Source of the DNA: Ruminococcus champanellensis 18P13 = JCM 17042
Lineage (GTDB): Bacteria; Bacillota; Clostridia; Oscillospirales; Ruminococcaceae
DNA: 64,000 nt
Direction of reading: 5' to 3'
NCBI RefSeq assembly: GCF_000210095.1
Contig: NC_021039.1
Location: 2,204,113-2,268,112 of the forward strand
Shown: piece by piece, positions 1 through 8,215 of the stretch
Numbering within the stretch: the first letter of the stretch is position 1
Layout of the letters: each line of letters begins with the position of its first letter
Made by a program: the position numbers and the translations under genes
The notes under the pieces: generated by a model
What the model saw: only the letters and a program-made list of their open reading frames with translations
The model's database searches: none
What the model was told of the DNA's origin: nothing

Positions 1-576
1 GGACAGAGGTAATGGATTTGCCGGACGCAGCGGCGTGACCCCTGTGTCCGGTTTGGTTCCGGTGGCAGTCGTCTTTGCAGGCTTCGTATTCTGGGCCGGT
101 GCGTCCGTCGTGACGGTCGGTGCAGTTGTTGTGGCGGCTTCTGTTGTGACTTCCTCCGGCTGTGTGGTGACGGTGGTTACGGTGGTAGTTTCCGTGGTGG
201 TCGTGGATGCAATGGTTGTCATAACAGGCTGGGTATGGGTTGTGGTGGTAATGAGATCGATCACCAGGGCATTGCTGTCACGGGAGCTTTCCTCCGGCTG
301 TTTGTCCCGGGTCATGTAATAGATCACACCGGCTGCCAGACCGATCACTGCAAGCAGCAGGAGCATGGCTACGATCACCGGTTGCGGAGAGTGTTTAGGT
401 TCTTCCGTTTCCTCCGGCATAGTCAACTGCACTTCTTCCGGCGTATCCTGCATGCTCTGGGGCATGGCAGGTGCCTGTTCCGGCTGGGAGACAGGCTGAT
501 CCGTCAGCAGTTGTCCGCAGTGGTTGCAGAAGATGGATTGCTCTGGATTGTCCGTACCACAGTTTTTACAAGTCAT
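1..576 (-). CDS. Zinc-ribbon single-pass membrane protein with Thr-rich linker (3' end beyond window)
   Basis: The frame opens at ATG 576 and runs without a stop to base 1, so 192 residues are visible and the C terminus lies outside the window. The N terminus is a zinc ribbon with CKNC (residues 3-6) and CNHC (about 25-28). A Pro/Glu-rich spacer follows, then one hydrophobic segment at about 76-94 and a long Thr/Pro/Val-rich linker typical of ruminococcal extracytoplasmic proteins. The likely topology is a cytoplasmic ribbon, one membrane pass and an external Thr-rich stalk carrying an unseen domain. It starts 17 bases after the phosphofructokinase gene, so the two are probably co-transcribed. 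The visible part does not define a function. Confidence 0.8.
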   Translation of the reverse strand, partial: MTCKNCGTDNPEQSIFCNHCGQLLTDQPVSQPEQAPAMPQSMQDTPEEVQLTMPEETEEPKHSPQPVIVAMLLLLAVIGLAAGVIYYMTRDKQPEESSRDSNALVIDLITTTTHTQPVMTTIASTTTTETTTVTTVTTQPEEVTTEAATTTAPTVTTDAPAQNTKPAKTTATGTKPDTGVTPLRPANPLPLS

Positions 577-593
577 AGAAATTCCTTTCTGGA

Positions 594-1808
594 TTACAGA
601 ATAAAATGCACCGGCATGCCGTTGCGCATGATGGGCTGCCGCTCCCCCTGGATCAGGGGCAGGAAGTAGGGGATCGCCTCGTCACAGACTCCGTTGCCGT
701 CAGGCGTGATCCATTCCTGGGGAAACAGACGGATCCGGTTTGCCACACGCTGTGCCTCCACAGCGGAAATGGTGATGTCGTAGGGCGCATCTCCGGTACG
801 CTGCAATGTCATCATACAACCGCTTTTGCCCTCCAGCATGGTACACAGGGCGCAGGCTCCCACCTGCAAGGATTCGGAAATATCTGTTTCAGAGGCAAGA
901 TGCGCTGCACAGCGCTGCATCACGTTCAGCTCGATGGAGCGCACCTTACAGCCCAGATGCTTCCGCACCATATTTTCCAGGTATTTGCCCACACCAGCCA
1001 GATACTTGTGCCCGAAGGCATCGTTCTCACCGGACTGGAAATCATCCGCAGCATATCCGCCCTCGCTGAGGCGTACCCCTTCGGAGACTGCTACGATCAC
1101 GGACTTGTGACTTGCGTGCATCCGGCGCACATCCGACATGAACCGTTCTGTGCTGAAGGGGATCTCCGGCAGGTAGATCAGATGGGGTGCCTCCAGACCG
1201 TTATGATGCAACAGGCAGGTGGAGGCGGTGAGCCAGCCGGCATCCCGTCCCATGATCTCCACAATGGTGACAGAGGGCAGGTTGTAGACCGCACTGTCCT
1301 GGGCGATTTCCGCCAGGGTGGTGGTCACATACTTCACTGCGGAGCCGAAGCCCGGTGTGTGATCCGTATACATCAGATCATTGTCAATGGTTTTGGGAAT
1401 GCCAATGACACGGATAGGGCTGTTGACGGAGGTAAGATATGCCGACAGCTTTGCCACTGTATCCATGGAATCATTGCCGCCGATGTAGAAAAAGGCGTCA
1501 ATGCTATGGGCTTTCAGAGCGTTGTGAATGGTTTCATAGGGTGTGGTATTCTCCTCCGCAAGGGGCAGCTTTACCCGGCAGGAGCCTAACGCAGTGGAAG
1601 GGGTGCGGCAGAGCAGATCCACCTGTTTCGCATCCGGCAGCAACGTGCGCAGATCTACCAGGCGCTCATGGAGGATACCCTCAATGCCGTTGCGGGAGCC
1701 GTAGATTTTTTCAATTTCCGGATGCTTGCATGCTTCCAGGTATACGCCTGCCAGGGTGGCATTGATGGCGCAGGTAGGGCCGCCGGATTGTGCGATAACG
1801 ATATTCAT
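594..1808 (-). CDS. pfp: 6-phosphofructokinase, pyrophosphate-dependent type
   Basis: A 404-residue PfkA-family enzyme that phosphorylates fructose 6-phosphate at C1 in cytosolic glycolysis. The N-terminal nucleotide/PPi loop is AQSGGPTCAIN (residues 6-16). GGNDS at 110-114 has Asp where ATP enzymes have the second Gly of GGDGS. PKTIDND at 138-144 has Lys where ATP enzymes have Gly. Both substitutions are the known determinants of PPi use, so a reversible PPi-PFK is the best call. MGRDAGW (186-192) is the substrate-binding motif. ATG 1808 has GAGGAA upstream. The gene is followed closely by the zinc-ribbon protein. ATP use cannot be excluded without assay. Confidence 0.9.
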   Translation of the reverse strand: MNIVIAQSGGPTCAINATLAGVYLEACKHPEIEKIYGSRNGIEGILHERLVDLRTLLPDAKQVDLLCRTPSTALGSCRVKLPLAEENTTPYETIHNALKAHSIDAFFYIGGNDSMDTVAKLSAYLTSVNSPIRVIGIPKTIDNDLMYTDHTPGFGSAVKYVTTTLAEIAQDSAVYNLPSVTIVEIMGRDAGWLTASTCLLHHNGLEAPHLIYLPEIPFSTERFMSDVRRMHASHKSVIVAVSEGVRLSEGGYAADDFQSGENDAFGHKYLAGVGKYLENMVRKHLGCKVRSIELNVMQRCAAHLASETDISESLQVGACALCTMLEGKSGCMMTLQRTGDAPYDITISAVEAQRVANRIRLFPQEWITPDGNGVCDEAIPYFLPLIQGERQPIMRNGMPVHFIL

Positions 1809-1918
1809 ATTCTATTCCTCACAATTTTTATTTTGCAGCATGCGGCTCGGATCCCGCTGCGGCAAGTGTATCCCCGTCCGGTCTTGTGAGAGAGGGAACC
1901 GGACAGGGCGCAGGGTTA

Positions 1919-2833
1919 TTATGCAGGGGCATGGGTATCCGGAGCGGAGGATTCCGCCGGGTTCACATGCACCATGCAGTGCTTGATGGAGGGGAACTTT
2001 TCCTCCAGTCTGTCATGTACATTTTGCGCAATGGCGTGGGAATCCTTGAGCCGCAGATTTTCATCGGCGCTGATCTCCACGTCCACATAAATTTTCGGCC
2101 CGAACATACGGGTGCGCAGATCGTCCAGCCCCAGCACATCCGGAACTGCCAGAATCTCCTCTGCCATAGCCTCCTCCACCTTGGGGTCACAGGCACGGTC
2201 GATCAGCTTGCTGACTGCATCCCGGAGAATGGAAACAGATGCTTTGAGGATAAACAGACAGATGACCACGCTTGCCACTGCATCCAGCACCGGGAAGCCC
2301 AGTCTTGCGCCGAGAATGCCCACCAGGCTGCCCACAGAGGAGAACGCATCGGAGCGATGGTGCCAGGCGTCCGCCTTCAGAGCATCGGAGTGAATCTGCT
2401 TGGCGTAATGCACCGTGTAATGGTACATCATCTCTTTGATAACAATGGACAGGATCGCTGCCACCAGCGCAAGCATACCGGGGATCTCCAGTTCCGCATT
2501 TTTTCCGCCGATGATGTCACAGACTCCCACATAGCCGATGCCAAGTCCGGTTACCAGCAGCACCAGCGCCAGGACGATGGCGGCAAGGCTCTCAAAGCGC
2601 TCGTGGCCGTAGGGATGATCCGCATCCCGCTCCTTGCTGGAGATGTTGACGCCGATCATGACAATGATGGTGGAAAATACGTCGGATGCAGAATGCACTG
2701 CATCGGAGATCATGGCATTGGAATGGGCGATAATACCCGCAAAAAGCTTGAAAGCGGACAGGGCGATGTTCCATACAATGGAAACGACAGATACATGCAT
2801 GGCGATTTGCTTGCTTGTTTGCTGCTGCATCAT
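1919..2833 (-). CDS. Cation diffusion facilitator (CDF) metal exporter
   Basis: A 304-residue CDF transporter that exchanges a divalent metal for protons across the cytoplasmic membrane. It has about six hydrophobic segments in residues 13-200 and a C-terminal cytoplasmic domain with the ferredoxin-like CDF fold (about 215-290). The metal site is visible as HxxxD at 47-51 (in DAVHSASD) and again at 158-162 (in WHHRSD). This HD-HD arrangement is typical of zinc-type CDFs, so zinc is the favoured substrate; iron, cobalt or manganese remain possible. Its promoter lies at 2913-2941, and a remnant of a repeat element (2868-2902) falls in the leader between promoter and gene. Confidence 0.9.
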   Translation of the reverse strand: MMQQQTSKQIAMHVSVVSIVWNIALSAFKLFAGIIAHSNAMISDAVHSASDVFSTIIVMIGVNISSKERDADHPYGHERFESLAAIVLALVLLVTGLGIGYVGVCDIIGGKNAELEIPGMLALVAAILSIVIKEMMYHYTVHYAKQIHSDALKADAWHHRSDAFSSVGSLVGILGARLGFPVLDAVASVVICLFILKASVSILRDAVSKLIDRACDPKVEEAMAEEILAVPDVLGLDDLRTRMFGPKIYVDVEISADENLRLKDSHAIAQNVHDRLEEKFPSIKHCMVHVNPAESSAPDTHAPA

Positions 2834-2867
2834 AGGATGCCTCCTTTTATGTCTGCAAAAGTATAGA

Positions 2868-2902
2868 CAAAGCCGGCAAGTGAACCTTATGCGGTATTGC
2901 CT
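2868..2902 (-). repeat. Solo, decayed end of the 174-bp inverted-repeat element
   Basis: Read on the minus strand, this stretch begins with the same 13 bases as the left terminus of the element at 7984 (AGGCAATACCGCA). The next 14 bases match at about half the positions, and CGGCTTTG then recurs at exactly the same offset (base 28). Overall about 28 of 35 bases match by hand alignment. No matching right end is visible. It lies in the 5' leader of the CDF gene. Confidence 0.55.
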
Positions 2903-2912
2903 ATGTTACTTC

Positions 2913-2941
2913 ATTATAGGTTTGCAGTTATGAAAAGTCAA
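2913..2941 (-). promoter_or_regulatory. Sigma-A-type promoter for the CDF gene
   Basis: On the minus strand TTGACT (2941-2936) and TATAAT (2918-2913) are separated by 17 bases. Transcription would start near 2906 and run into the CDF gene. Confidence 0.75.
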
Positions 2942-3021
2942 CAGTTTCCTATGGCTAATTCTGTGTTTTTCAGCAGTCTATACAAGAAACTCATGCAAAT
3001 CTGTGTAGGATGCAGAAATTC

Positions 3022-4533
3022 TTACAGGGCATCCTGTGGGCTGGTGCGGAAGGGGGCAAGGGGTATGCCATTTTTGCTGAATACCTGTACCTCCATATAG
3101 TTTGTCCAGGCGTACCTGCCGTAAACCGGCTCAGAGATCCCCTCTGCACGCAGTGTGATCTGGTTTTCTCCCAGCACCGCCTCTGCCGGGTGGAAGATCC
3201 GGTCTGCGCCAGCCAATTCAAAGCCCGTGGGATGCTCCACAGGCAGAAAGCCCTTGGGAGCGCCGGTGAGCCGGATATGCATTGTGTTGCCGGTCACATA
3301 GCTGTCCCGGAACATGGGCGTATCCTGATCCGGATCCTGGATGCCATAGGCAACCTGCATTGCCTGGATCGCAAGCCGTTCTCCCACCGGTTCCTTGTCA
3401 GTTGGGTGAATGTTGTCCAGCTCGCCGCAGTCCGGGATCACAGCAATGCCCGTATGCTTTACGGTCTGGTATGCCCGCATCTGTGCCTCCCGGATCAGGC
3501 ACCAGTGCTTGTGATCCGCATCCTGCTTGTAGCGGAACATGGGAAGCTGAACAAATACAAAGGGCAGGGTATCGTCTTCCCAGTCCTGCCGCCACTGTCC
3601 GATCAGCTCCGTAAACAGCCGGTAGTACAACTGGGGACGGTGATCGTCGGATTCTCCCTGATAGTACAGGAATCCACGCAGGGTATAGGGGCAGACCCGC
3701 TGCAGCATGGTTTCGTACAGACCCGCCGGGCGGTACTCGTTCTTCGGCCCCATGGGCCCCGGAAACAGGCACTTGCCGCAGACCTCCTGTACCTTGTCCC
3801 AGGAGTAGTCCGGATGCTCCTGGTAACAGGCATCCTTTTTCCGGTTCCACTCCTCCGAATAAGCGAGGTATTCGTCAAATTCCCGGATGTGCTGCTCCAG
3901 CGTTTTGCCCTCCATGGCCTTGTCCAGGTCATCCAGATAGGGGCGCAGCTCGGTGCATGCCTCCAGTCTCTGCCTGCTCATCCAGTTGGCTGCGGAGGTG
4001 CCGCCCCAGTTGCAGCCGATGATGCCCACAGTGACACCAAGCCGCTGGGCAAGGCGACGGGCGCAGTAGAATGCCACCGCAGACCATGCCCGGCTGTTTT
4101 CCGGGGATGCTTCCGCCCAGCAGGTGTTTTCCTCGATGGACTCAAACTGTGCATCCCGATAGCGCTGCTTCTGGGTGTAGTAATACCGGACGGGAACCTG
4201 TGGCGTCAGAGTCGCCAGGACTGCCTCTCCGTTTTTGGCGTTTTGCAGCTCCAGTTCCATATTGGACTGCCCTCCTGCCAGCCACACTTCCCCAAGCATG
4301 ACATTTACAAAGGTGATGGTTTCCCCACCGCTGGTCAGCTGCATTTCATAAGGCCCGCCTGCTTCCATAGGTGGCAGCTGGATGCGCCATGTGCCGTTGG
4401 AAACAGTGCCCTTGACGGTGATACCGTTGAAGGAAACGGCAACCGCATCGTGGCTGGAGCTGCCCCAGACTGCAATGGGCTTTTGACGCTGCAATACCAT
4501 GTGGCTGCTGAAAATCGCTGCTGCTTTGAACAT
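3022..4533 (-). CDS. Sialate O-acetylesterase-like SGNH carbohydrate esterase (SASA family)
   Basis: A 503-residue protein with the SGNH esterase blocks of the sialate O-acetylesterase family. GGQSN at 87-91 carries the nucleophile Ser90. A GESDDHR segment lies in the middle, and the C-terminal catalytic Asp/His block is DNIHPTDK. The family removes acetyl groups from sialic acids or, in plant-degrading bacteria, from acetylated hemicellulose, which fits this genome better. There is no signal peptide, so it probably acts in the cytoplasm on imported oligosaccharides. A longer frame reaches 4689, but ATG 4533 has AGGAGG seven bases upstream and starts the conserved domain. A promoter lies at 4616-4644. 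Confidence 0.85.
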   Translation of the reverse strand: MFKAAAIFSSHMVLQRQKPIAVWGSSSHDAVAVSFNGITVKGTVSNGTWRIQLPPMEAGGPYEMQLTSGGETITFVNVMLGEVWLAGGQSNMELELQNAKNGEAVLATLTPQVPVRYYYTQKQRYRDAQFESIEENTCWAEASPENSRAWSAVAFYCARRLAQRLGVTVGIIGCNWGGTSAANWMSRQRLEACTELRPYLDDLDKAMEGKTLEQHIREFDEYLAYSEEWNRKKDACYQEHPDYSWDKVQEVCGKCLFPGPMGPKNEYRPAGLYETMLQRVCPYTLRGFLYYQGESDDHRPQLYYRLFTELIGQWRQDWEDDTLPFVFVQLPMFRYKQDADHKHWCLIREAQMRAYQTVKHTGIAVIPDCGELDNIHPTDKEPVGERLAIQAMQVAYGIQDPDQDTPMFRDSYVTGNTMHIRLTGAPKGFLPVEHPTGFELAGADRIFHPAEAVLGENQITLRAEGISEPVYGRYAWTNYMEVQVFSKNGIPLAPFRTSPQDAL

Positions 4534-4615
4534 GTGATTGCCTCCTGATTCAGAGCATCCTCCGGCGCCTGCTGAAGGAAACTCCTTATTGTAGCCTTTA
4601 TGCGTATATAGATAT

Positions 4616-4644
4616 AGTATAGCATGGATATCGGCGAATTGCAA
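4616..4644 (-). promoter_or_regulatory. Promoter for the SGNH esterase gene
   Basis: Minus-strand TTGCAA (4644-4639), a 17-base spacer, and TATACT (4621-4616) preceded by TGC as an extended -10. Confidence 0.65.
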
Positions 4645-4695
4645 GAAATCTGACCGAATTGCCTCTACATGTTTGACAGACATACACATTACACA

Positions 4696-4724
4696 TTGAC
4701 AAACCCGGATTCATTTGGTATACT
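4696..4724 (+). promoter_or_regulatory. Consensus promoter for the 4753-6403 operon
   Basis: TTGACA (4696-4701), a 17-base spacer and TATACT (4719-4724). It stands 28 bases before the first start codon. Confidence 0.8.
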
Positions 4725-4752
4725 TATTATAATTACATGAAGGAGGCGGAGC

Positions 4753-5295
4753 ATGCAGCGAATCAGCTACCGGGTGGCACTGGGCGGAATCATCACAGCC
4801 CTGTGTCTGCTTCTGATGTTTCTGACCGGCGTCATGCCTCTGCTGTACCTGGCACTGCCCATGGTGGCTGGGGCACTGCTGCTGATCATCGTATCAGAGA
4901 TCGGCACCGGCTGGGCGGTTCTGACCTACGCAGCCGTCAGTTTGCTGTCCATCTTCGTCACATTTGACAAGGAAGCAGCACTGATCTTTATCCTGTTTTT
5001 TGGACATTACCCCATTCTCCGGCAGCAGCTGGAAAAGCTGCCAGGAAAAGCGTTGGTTTGGCTGGGGAAATGCCTGACAGCAGGGATCTGTTTTGCTGCG
5101 GATTATTACGCCACCATCTATGTGCTGGGGCTCAAGGAGCTTGCGCAGGAGTTTGCTGGACTTGGCAGATACGCACTGCCGGTGATCTCCGTGCTGTTGC
5201 TCGGCATGTTCCTGTGCTATGATTATGCGCTTGGGGGCATGCTCCTGTTCTACCGGAACTGGTTCAAGCCCAAAATCCTTGGGAGAAGCAAATAA
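4753..5295 (+). CDS. Polytopic membrane protein of unknown function
   Basis: A 180-residue, very hydrophobic protein with about five predicted membrane segments (roughly 10-30, 35-50, 53-80, 95-120, 138-165) and a basic C-terminal tail. ATG 4753 is preceded by AAGGAGG at six bases. The size and layout recall the small membrane S components of ECF vitamin transporters, but I see no diagnostic motif and no transporter ATPase nearby, so that is only a possibility. It follows a consensus promoter and sits 28 bases before the BspA-like dockerin gene, with which it is probably co-transcribed. Confidence 0.7.
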   Translation: MQRISYRVALGGIITALCLLLMFLTGVMPLLYLALPMVAGALLLIIVSEIGTGWAVLTYAAVSLLSIFVTFDKEAALIFILFFGHYPILRQQLEKLPGKALVWLGKCLTAGICFAADYYATIYVLGLKELAQEFAGLGRYALPVISVLLLGMFLCYDYALGGMLLFYRNWFKPKILGRSK

Positions 5296-5323
5296 AACTG
5301 TATAAAAACAGGAGGAATGAACT

Positions 5324-6403
5324 ATGAAACTGAGAAACTGGATGGCTGTTGGTCTGGCAGCCGCCCTGCTGGTGGTACCGGTGGAGGAGCGGTATCGACT
5401 GATGCCCCAAGCCACACAGCTGACTGCGGCGGCAGCAGACAATTCCTGCGGAGATAACCTGACCTGGAGCTTAAGCGGCTCCACCTTGTACATCAGCGGC
5501 AGCGGCAAAATGACGGATTATGCCTCTTACGAGCCAAGCCCCTGGTATGACAGCCGGGACTCCATTCAGTCCGTTTCTGTATCCGGCGCCACCACGATCG
5601 GCGCTGCCGCCTTTGCAAACTGTACGAAGCTGACTTCTGTAAATCTACCCAACGGCATTACGTCCCTGGGTGCTGCTTCCTTCAGCGGATGCACGGCACT
5701 GACCGGTCTGTCCCTGCCAAGCACCATAAAAACCATCGGGAAAAGTGCATTTTACAAATGCTCCGGACTGCAAAGCCTGACCATTCCGGATGGAGTCACC
5801 TCAATCGGTGATTTTGCCTTTTACAAATGTACCGCATTGACCTCTGTGACCATTCCGGCATCCGTCAGCAGCATTGCGCTGGACTCCTTTAGTAACTGCT
5901 CCAAGCTGACCATCTATGGCTACACCGGTTCCTATGCAGAAACATATGCTTCTAATGCCAGGATCACCTTCCGTGCTCTCGGAACTGTGGATCCGCAGCA
6001 GACGACCACTACAACAACGACTACGACAACGACAACCACCACCACTACAACAACGACAACAACAACTACATCATCCACCACTACTACTTCTACAACTACG
6101 ACTACCACAGTGCCTCAGACCACTGCGCCGCCCATCCAGACAACCACAACCACCAACAGTGCCCAGCCCGAACTGGGGGATATAAACGGGGACGGCACGA
6201 TCAGCGTGGCAGACGCCATCCTGGTATTGCAGTGCAGTGCCCGGCAGCTAGTAGGGGATTGGAGTTATCTGGACTGGCAGCAGCGGCAGCGTGCAGATAT
6301 AGATTCCAACGGAACCATTGATGTCAACGATGCCTGCAAGATCCTGCGATACTGCGCAATGATTATGGCAGGACAGGATCCGGGCGGTGTATCAAACGCA
6401 TAA
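5324..6403 (+). CDS. Secreted BspA-like leucine-rich-repeat protein with C-terminal type I dockerin
   Basis: A 359-residue secreted protein. It has a signal peptide (about 1-37, hydrophobic core 8-20), a short beta-rich module (45-85) and LRR_5/BspA-type repeats at about 90-210, with recurring patterns such as AFYKCxxLxSxTIP. A near-pure threonine linker follows at 226-278, then a type I dockerin at 285-352. The dockerin has two calcium loops, DINGDGTISVAD and DIDSNGTIDVND. The dockerin would anchor the protein to a cohesin-bearing scaffoldin at the cell surface; BspA-like repeats usually mediate adhesion or ligand binding. No catalytic domain is seen. The RBS is AGGAGG before ATG 5324, and a terminator follows at 6411. 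Confidence 0.9.
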   Translation: MKLRNWMAVGLAAALLVVPVEERYRLMPQATQLTAAAADNSCGDNLTWSLSGSTLYISGSGKMTDYASYEPSPWYDSRDSIQSVSVSGATTIGAAAFANCTKLTSVNLPNGITSLGAASFSGCTALTGLSLPSTIKTIGKSAFYKCSGLQSLTIPDGVTSIGDFAFYKCTALTSVTIPASVSSIALDSFSNCSKLTIYGYTGSYAETYASNARITFRALGTVDPQQTTTTTTTTTTTTTTTTTTTTTTTSSTTTTSTTTTTTVPQTTAPPIQTTTTTNSAQPELGDINGDGTISVADAILVLQCSARQLVGDWSYLDWQQRQRADIDSNGTIDVNDACKILRYCAMIMAGQDPGGVSNA

Positions 6404-6410
6404 CAAACAG

Positions 6411-6438
6411 GGAGCATCCAGAACGGATGCTCCTTTTT
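6411..6438 (+). terminator. Intrinsic terminator after the BspA-dockerin gene
   Basis: GGAGCATCC and GGATGCTCC form a perfect 9-bp stem with a 5-base loop, followed by five T. Confidence 0.9.
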
Positions 6439-6452
6439 ACACCGGCGCATAA

Positions 6453-6480
6453 TTGACTTTCCCCGCAAACATGCTATAAT
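6453..6480 (+). promoter_or_regulatory. Promoter for the LCP gene
   Basis: TTGACT (6453-6458), a 16-base spacer and TATAAT (6475-6480) with TGC just before it. Confidence 0.7.
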
Positions 6481-6531
6481 AGAAGGGTAACACAAAGAAA
6501 CAGCCACTTCAGAACAAAAGGAGAGAGAACT

Positions 6532-7983
6532 ATGGCAGATCCAAGAGATCGGAACTACAACTCGGATATGCCTCGTCCAAAGCATATTCCCCAGGCACCC
6601 AAGGCAGACACGCCCCACCCACAGTCTGTTTCCAGACAGCAAACAGCCCATCCGACTTCCGGCGATCACCGGAATCCCACTCCCGCCCACCAGCAGCAGA
6701 CGACTCCCCGGCGGGAACAGCCCCATATACCCAAAAAAATCAGCGATGCAGACAAGACCATTGTGCTGAACCGACAGGATTACGGCGCATATGAACCTCG
6801 TACCGATTCTCCGGAAGGACAGTACCGCCTCCATGCCGGTCAGCAGAGCCGCACTGCCTATGAGGGAACTGAACGCCGGCAGGCTCCGCCTCAACGGAGG
6901 ACACAGCAGGGGAGCAGCACCCACCGCAGAGCATCCCAGGGCAGTTCCCGTTCAGCCAATGAAGCATCCCATCGGAATCCGGAAGCCCGTCAAAGCCGGA
7001 AGCCGAAAGCCACTCCGAAAAAGCGTCGCCGCAGAGCCGGCTGCCTGACCCGTATTCTGCTCAGTGCCCTGAGCTTTGCGGTACTGGTGTTTGCGTTGTA
7101 TTCCTTCCTGGCGCTGAAATGCATCAACAAGCTGGATTTTGTGGACAGTGGAACTCGCATCGCAACCTCCAAGACACTTTTGTCGGAGCCCTATGTGACC
7201 AATGTGCTGCTGATCGGCTCGGACAGCCGGGACGATACCCGAGGCAGATCCGACTCCATGATCCTGCTTTCCATCAACAAGAAAACGGATAAAATCTTTC
7301 TGACCTCCTTGATGCGGGATATGTATGTGGACATTCCCGGCAGGGACAAAAATAAGATCAACGCCGCATATTCCTTCGGGGGACCGGAGCTGCTGATGGA
7401 CACCATCCAGGAGAATCTGGGTGTGAAGATCGATGACTATATTGAGATCAGCTTTGTTTCCTTCGCCTCTATTGTGGATGCAGTTGGAGGCGTGGAGATC
7501 ACGGTCAGTGATGCGGAAGCACAGGCCATCAACCAGATCCTCCAGGACGAAGTCAATGGCATTCTGGGAGATGCACGAAATGCCGATCTGCTCAGCCAGG
7601 GGGGCAAGTATATCCTCAACGGCAAGCAGGCTCTGTGCTACAGCCGGATCCGGCATGTGGGCAATGCAGACTTTCAGCGTACTGAGCGGCAGCGTGAAGT
7701 GCTGACCCAGCTTGTAACCAGTCTGAAAAACTCCGGCGCTGCCGGCATGAAGCGGCTCATGTCCTCCGCACTGCCTCAGATCCGCACCAACATGACCAAG
7801 GGAGAGCTGTACCAGCTGTCCCTGCGGATGCCCTTCCTGCTGAACTATGAAATGACCCAGATCCAGATCCCGGCAGATGGCACCTATACGGATGACCGGA
7901 ACACCAACGCAGGCTGGGCACTGGTGGTGGATCTGGACGCCAACCGTGAGCTGCTGAAGGAACAAGTATTCGCCGCTGAGTAA
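6532..7983 (+). CDS. LytR-CpsA-Psr (LCP) family cell-wall polymer ligase
   Basis: A 483-residue type II membrane protein. LCP enzymes transfer undecaprenyl-linked glycopolymers to peptidoglycan outside the membrane. The first 170 residues form an unusually long, disordered cytoplasmic region rich in His, Gln, Arg and Pro, ending in a KKRRRR stop-transfer cluster. A membrane anchor follows at about 172-194, and the LCP domain spans about 222-420. Catalytic-site residues are visible in GSDSRDD (229-235), RSDSM (239-243), MRDMYVDIP (261-269) and the SRIRH...FQRTERQR block (371-388). The basic N terminus could bind nucleic acid or a protein partner, which is inference. The stop codon directly abuts the inverted-repeat element at 7984. 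Confidence 0.92.
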   Translation: MADPRDRNYNSDMPRPKHIPQAPKADTPHPQSVSRQQTAHPTSGDHRNPTPAHQQQTTPRREQPHIPKKISDADKTIVLNRQDYGAYEPRTDSPEGQYRLHAGQQSRTAYEGTERRQAPPQRRTQQGSSTHRRASQGSSRSANEASHRNPEARQSRKPKATPKKRRRRAGCLTRILLSALSFAVLVFALYSFLALKCINKLDFVDSGTRIATSKTLLSEPYVTNVLLIGSDSRDDTRGRSDSMILLSINKKTDKIFLTSLMRDMYVDIPGRDKNKINAAYSFGGPELLMDTIQENLGVKIDDYIEISFVSFASIVDAVGGVEITVSDAEAQAINQILQDEVNGILGDARNADLLSQGGKYILNGKQALCYSRIRHVGNADFQRTERQREVLTQLVTSLKNSGAAGMKRLMSSALPQIRTNMTKGELYQLSLRMPFLLNYEMTQIQIPADGTYTDDRNTNAGWALVVDLDANRELLKEQVFAAE

Positions 7984-8157
7984 AGGCAATACCGCACAAA
8001 GCCCGCCTGTCGGCTTTGCGTAGCATCTGCTGACGAATTTTCCGTCATATCACACAGAAACTCCTTGCAATACGCCAGTATTCCTGCGTCGTTTCTATGC
8101 AATCTGACGAAAAATCTGTTGGCACATCTACCACACAATCTTTGTGCGGTGTTGCCT
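7984..8157. mobile_element. MITE-like 174-bp element with 18-bp terminal inverted repeats
   Basis: The left end AGGCAATACCGCACAAAG (7984-8001) and the right end (8140-8157) are inverted copies differing at one position. The interior is non-coding by my reading; a minus-strand frame crosses it but has no start signal of its own. No clear target duplication is seen. The left end begins exactly after the LCP stop codon, and a GTG in the right repeat creates a false upstream start for the next gene. A decayed solo end lies at 2868-2902. Confidence 0.75.
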
Positions 8158-8215
8158 AAAACCATATGATTCATTGGGTGTACAGACACCCAGACATCTG
8201 AAGAAAGGTTGCAAC

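Noticed and set aside
1868-1910. GTCCGGT/ACCGGAC inverted repeat between the CDF and pfp genes as a terminator
   Set aside because: The loop is long and no T run follows on either strand.
5990-6170. ACA/ACG triplet repeats as a CRISPR or microsatellite array
   Set aside because: They encode the Thr linker of a secreted protein in frame; there are no spacers.
8144-8215. Upstream extension of cardiolipin synthase from GTG
   Set aside because: The GTG lies inside the inverted-repeat element, with no RBS. ATG 8216 fits the family start.
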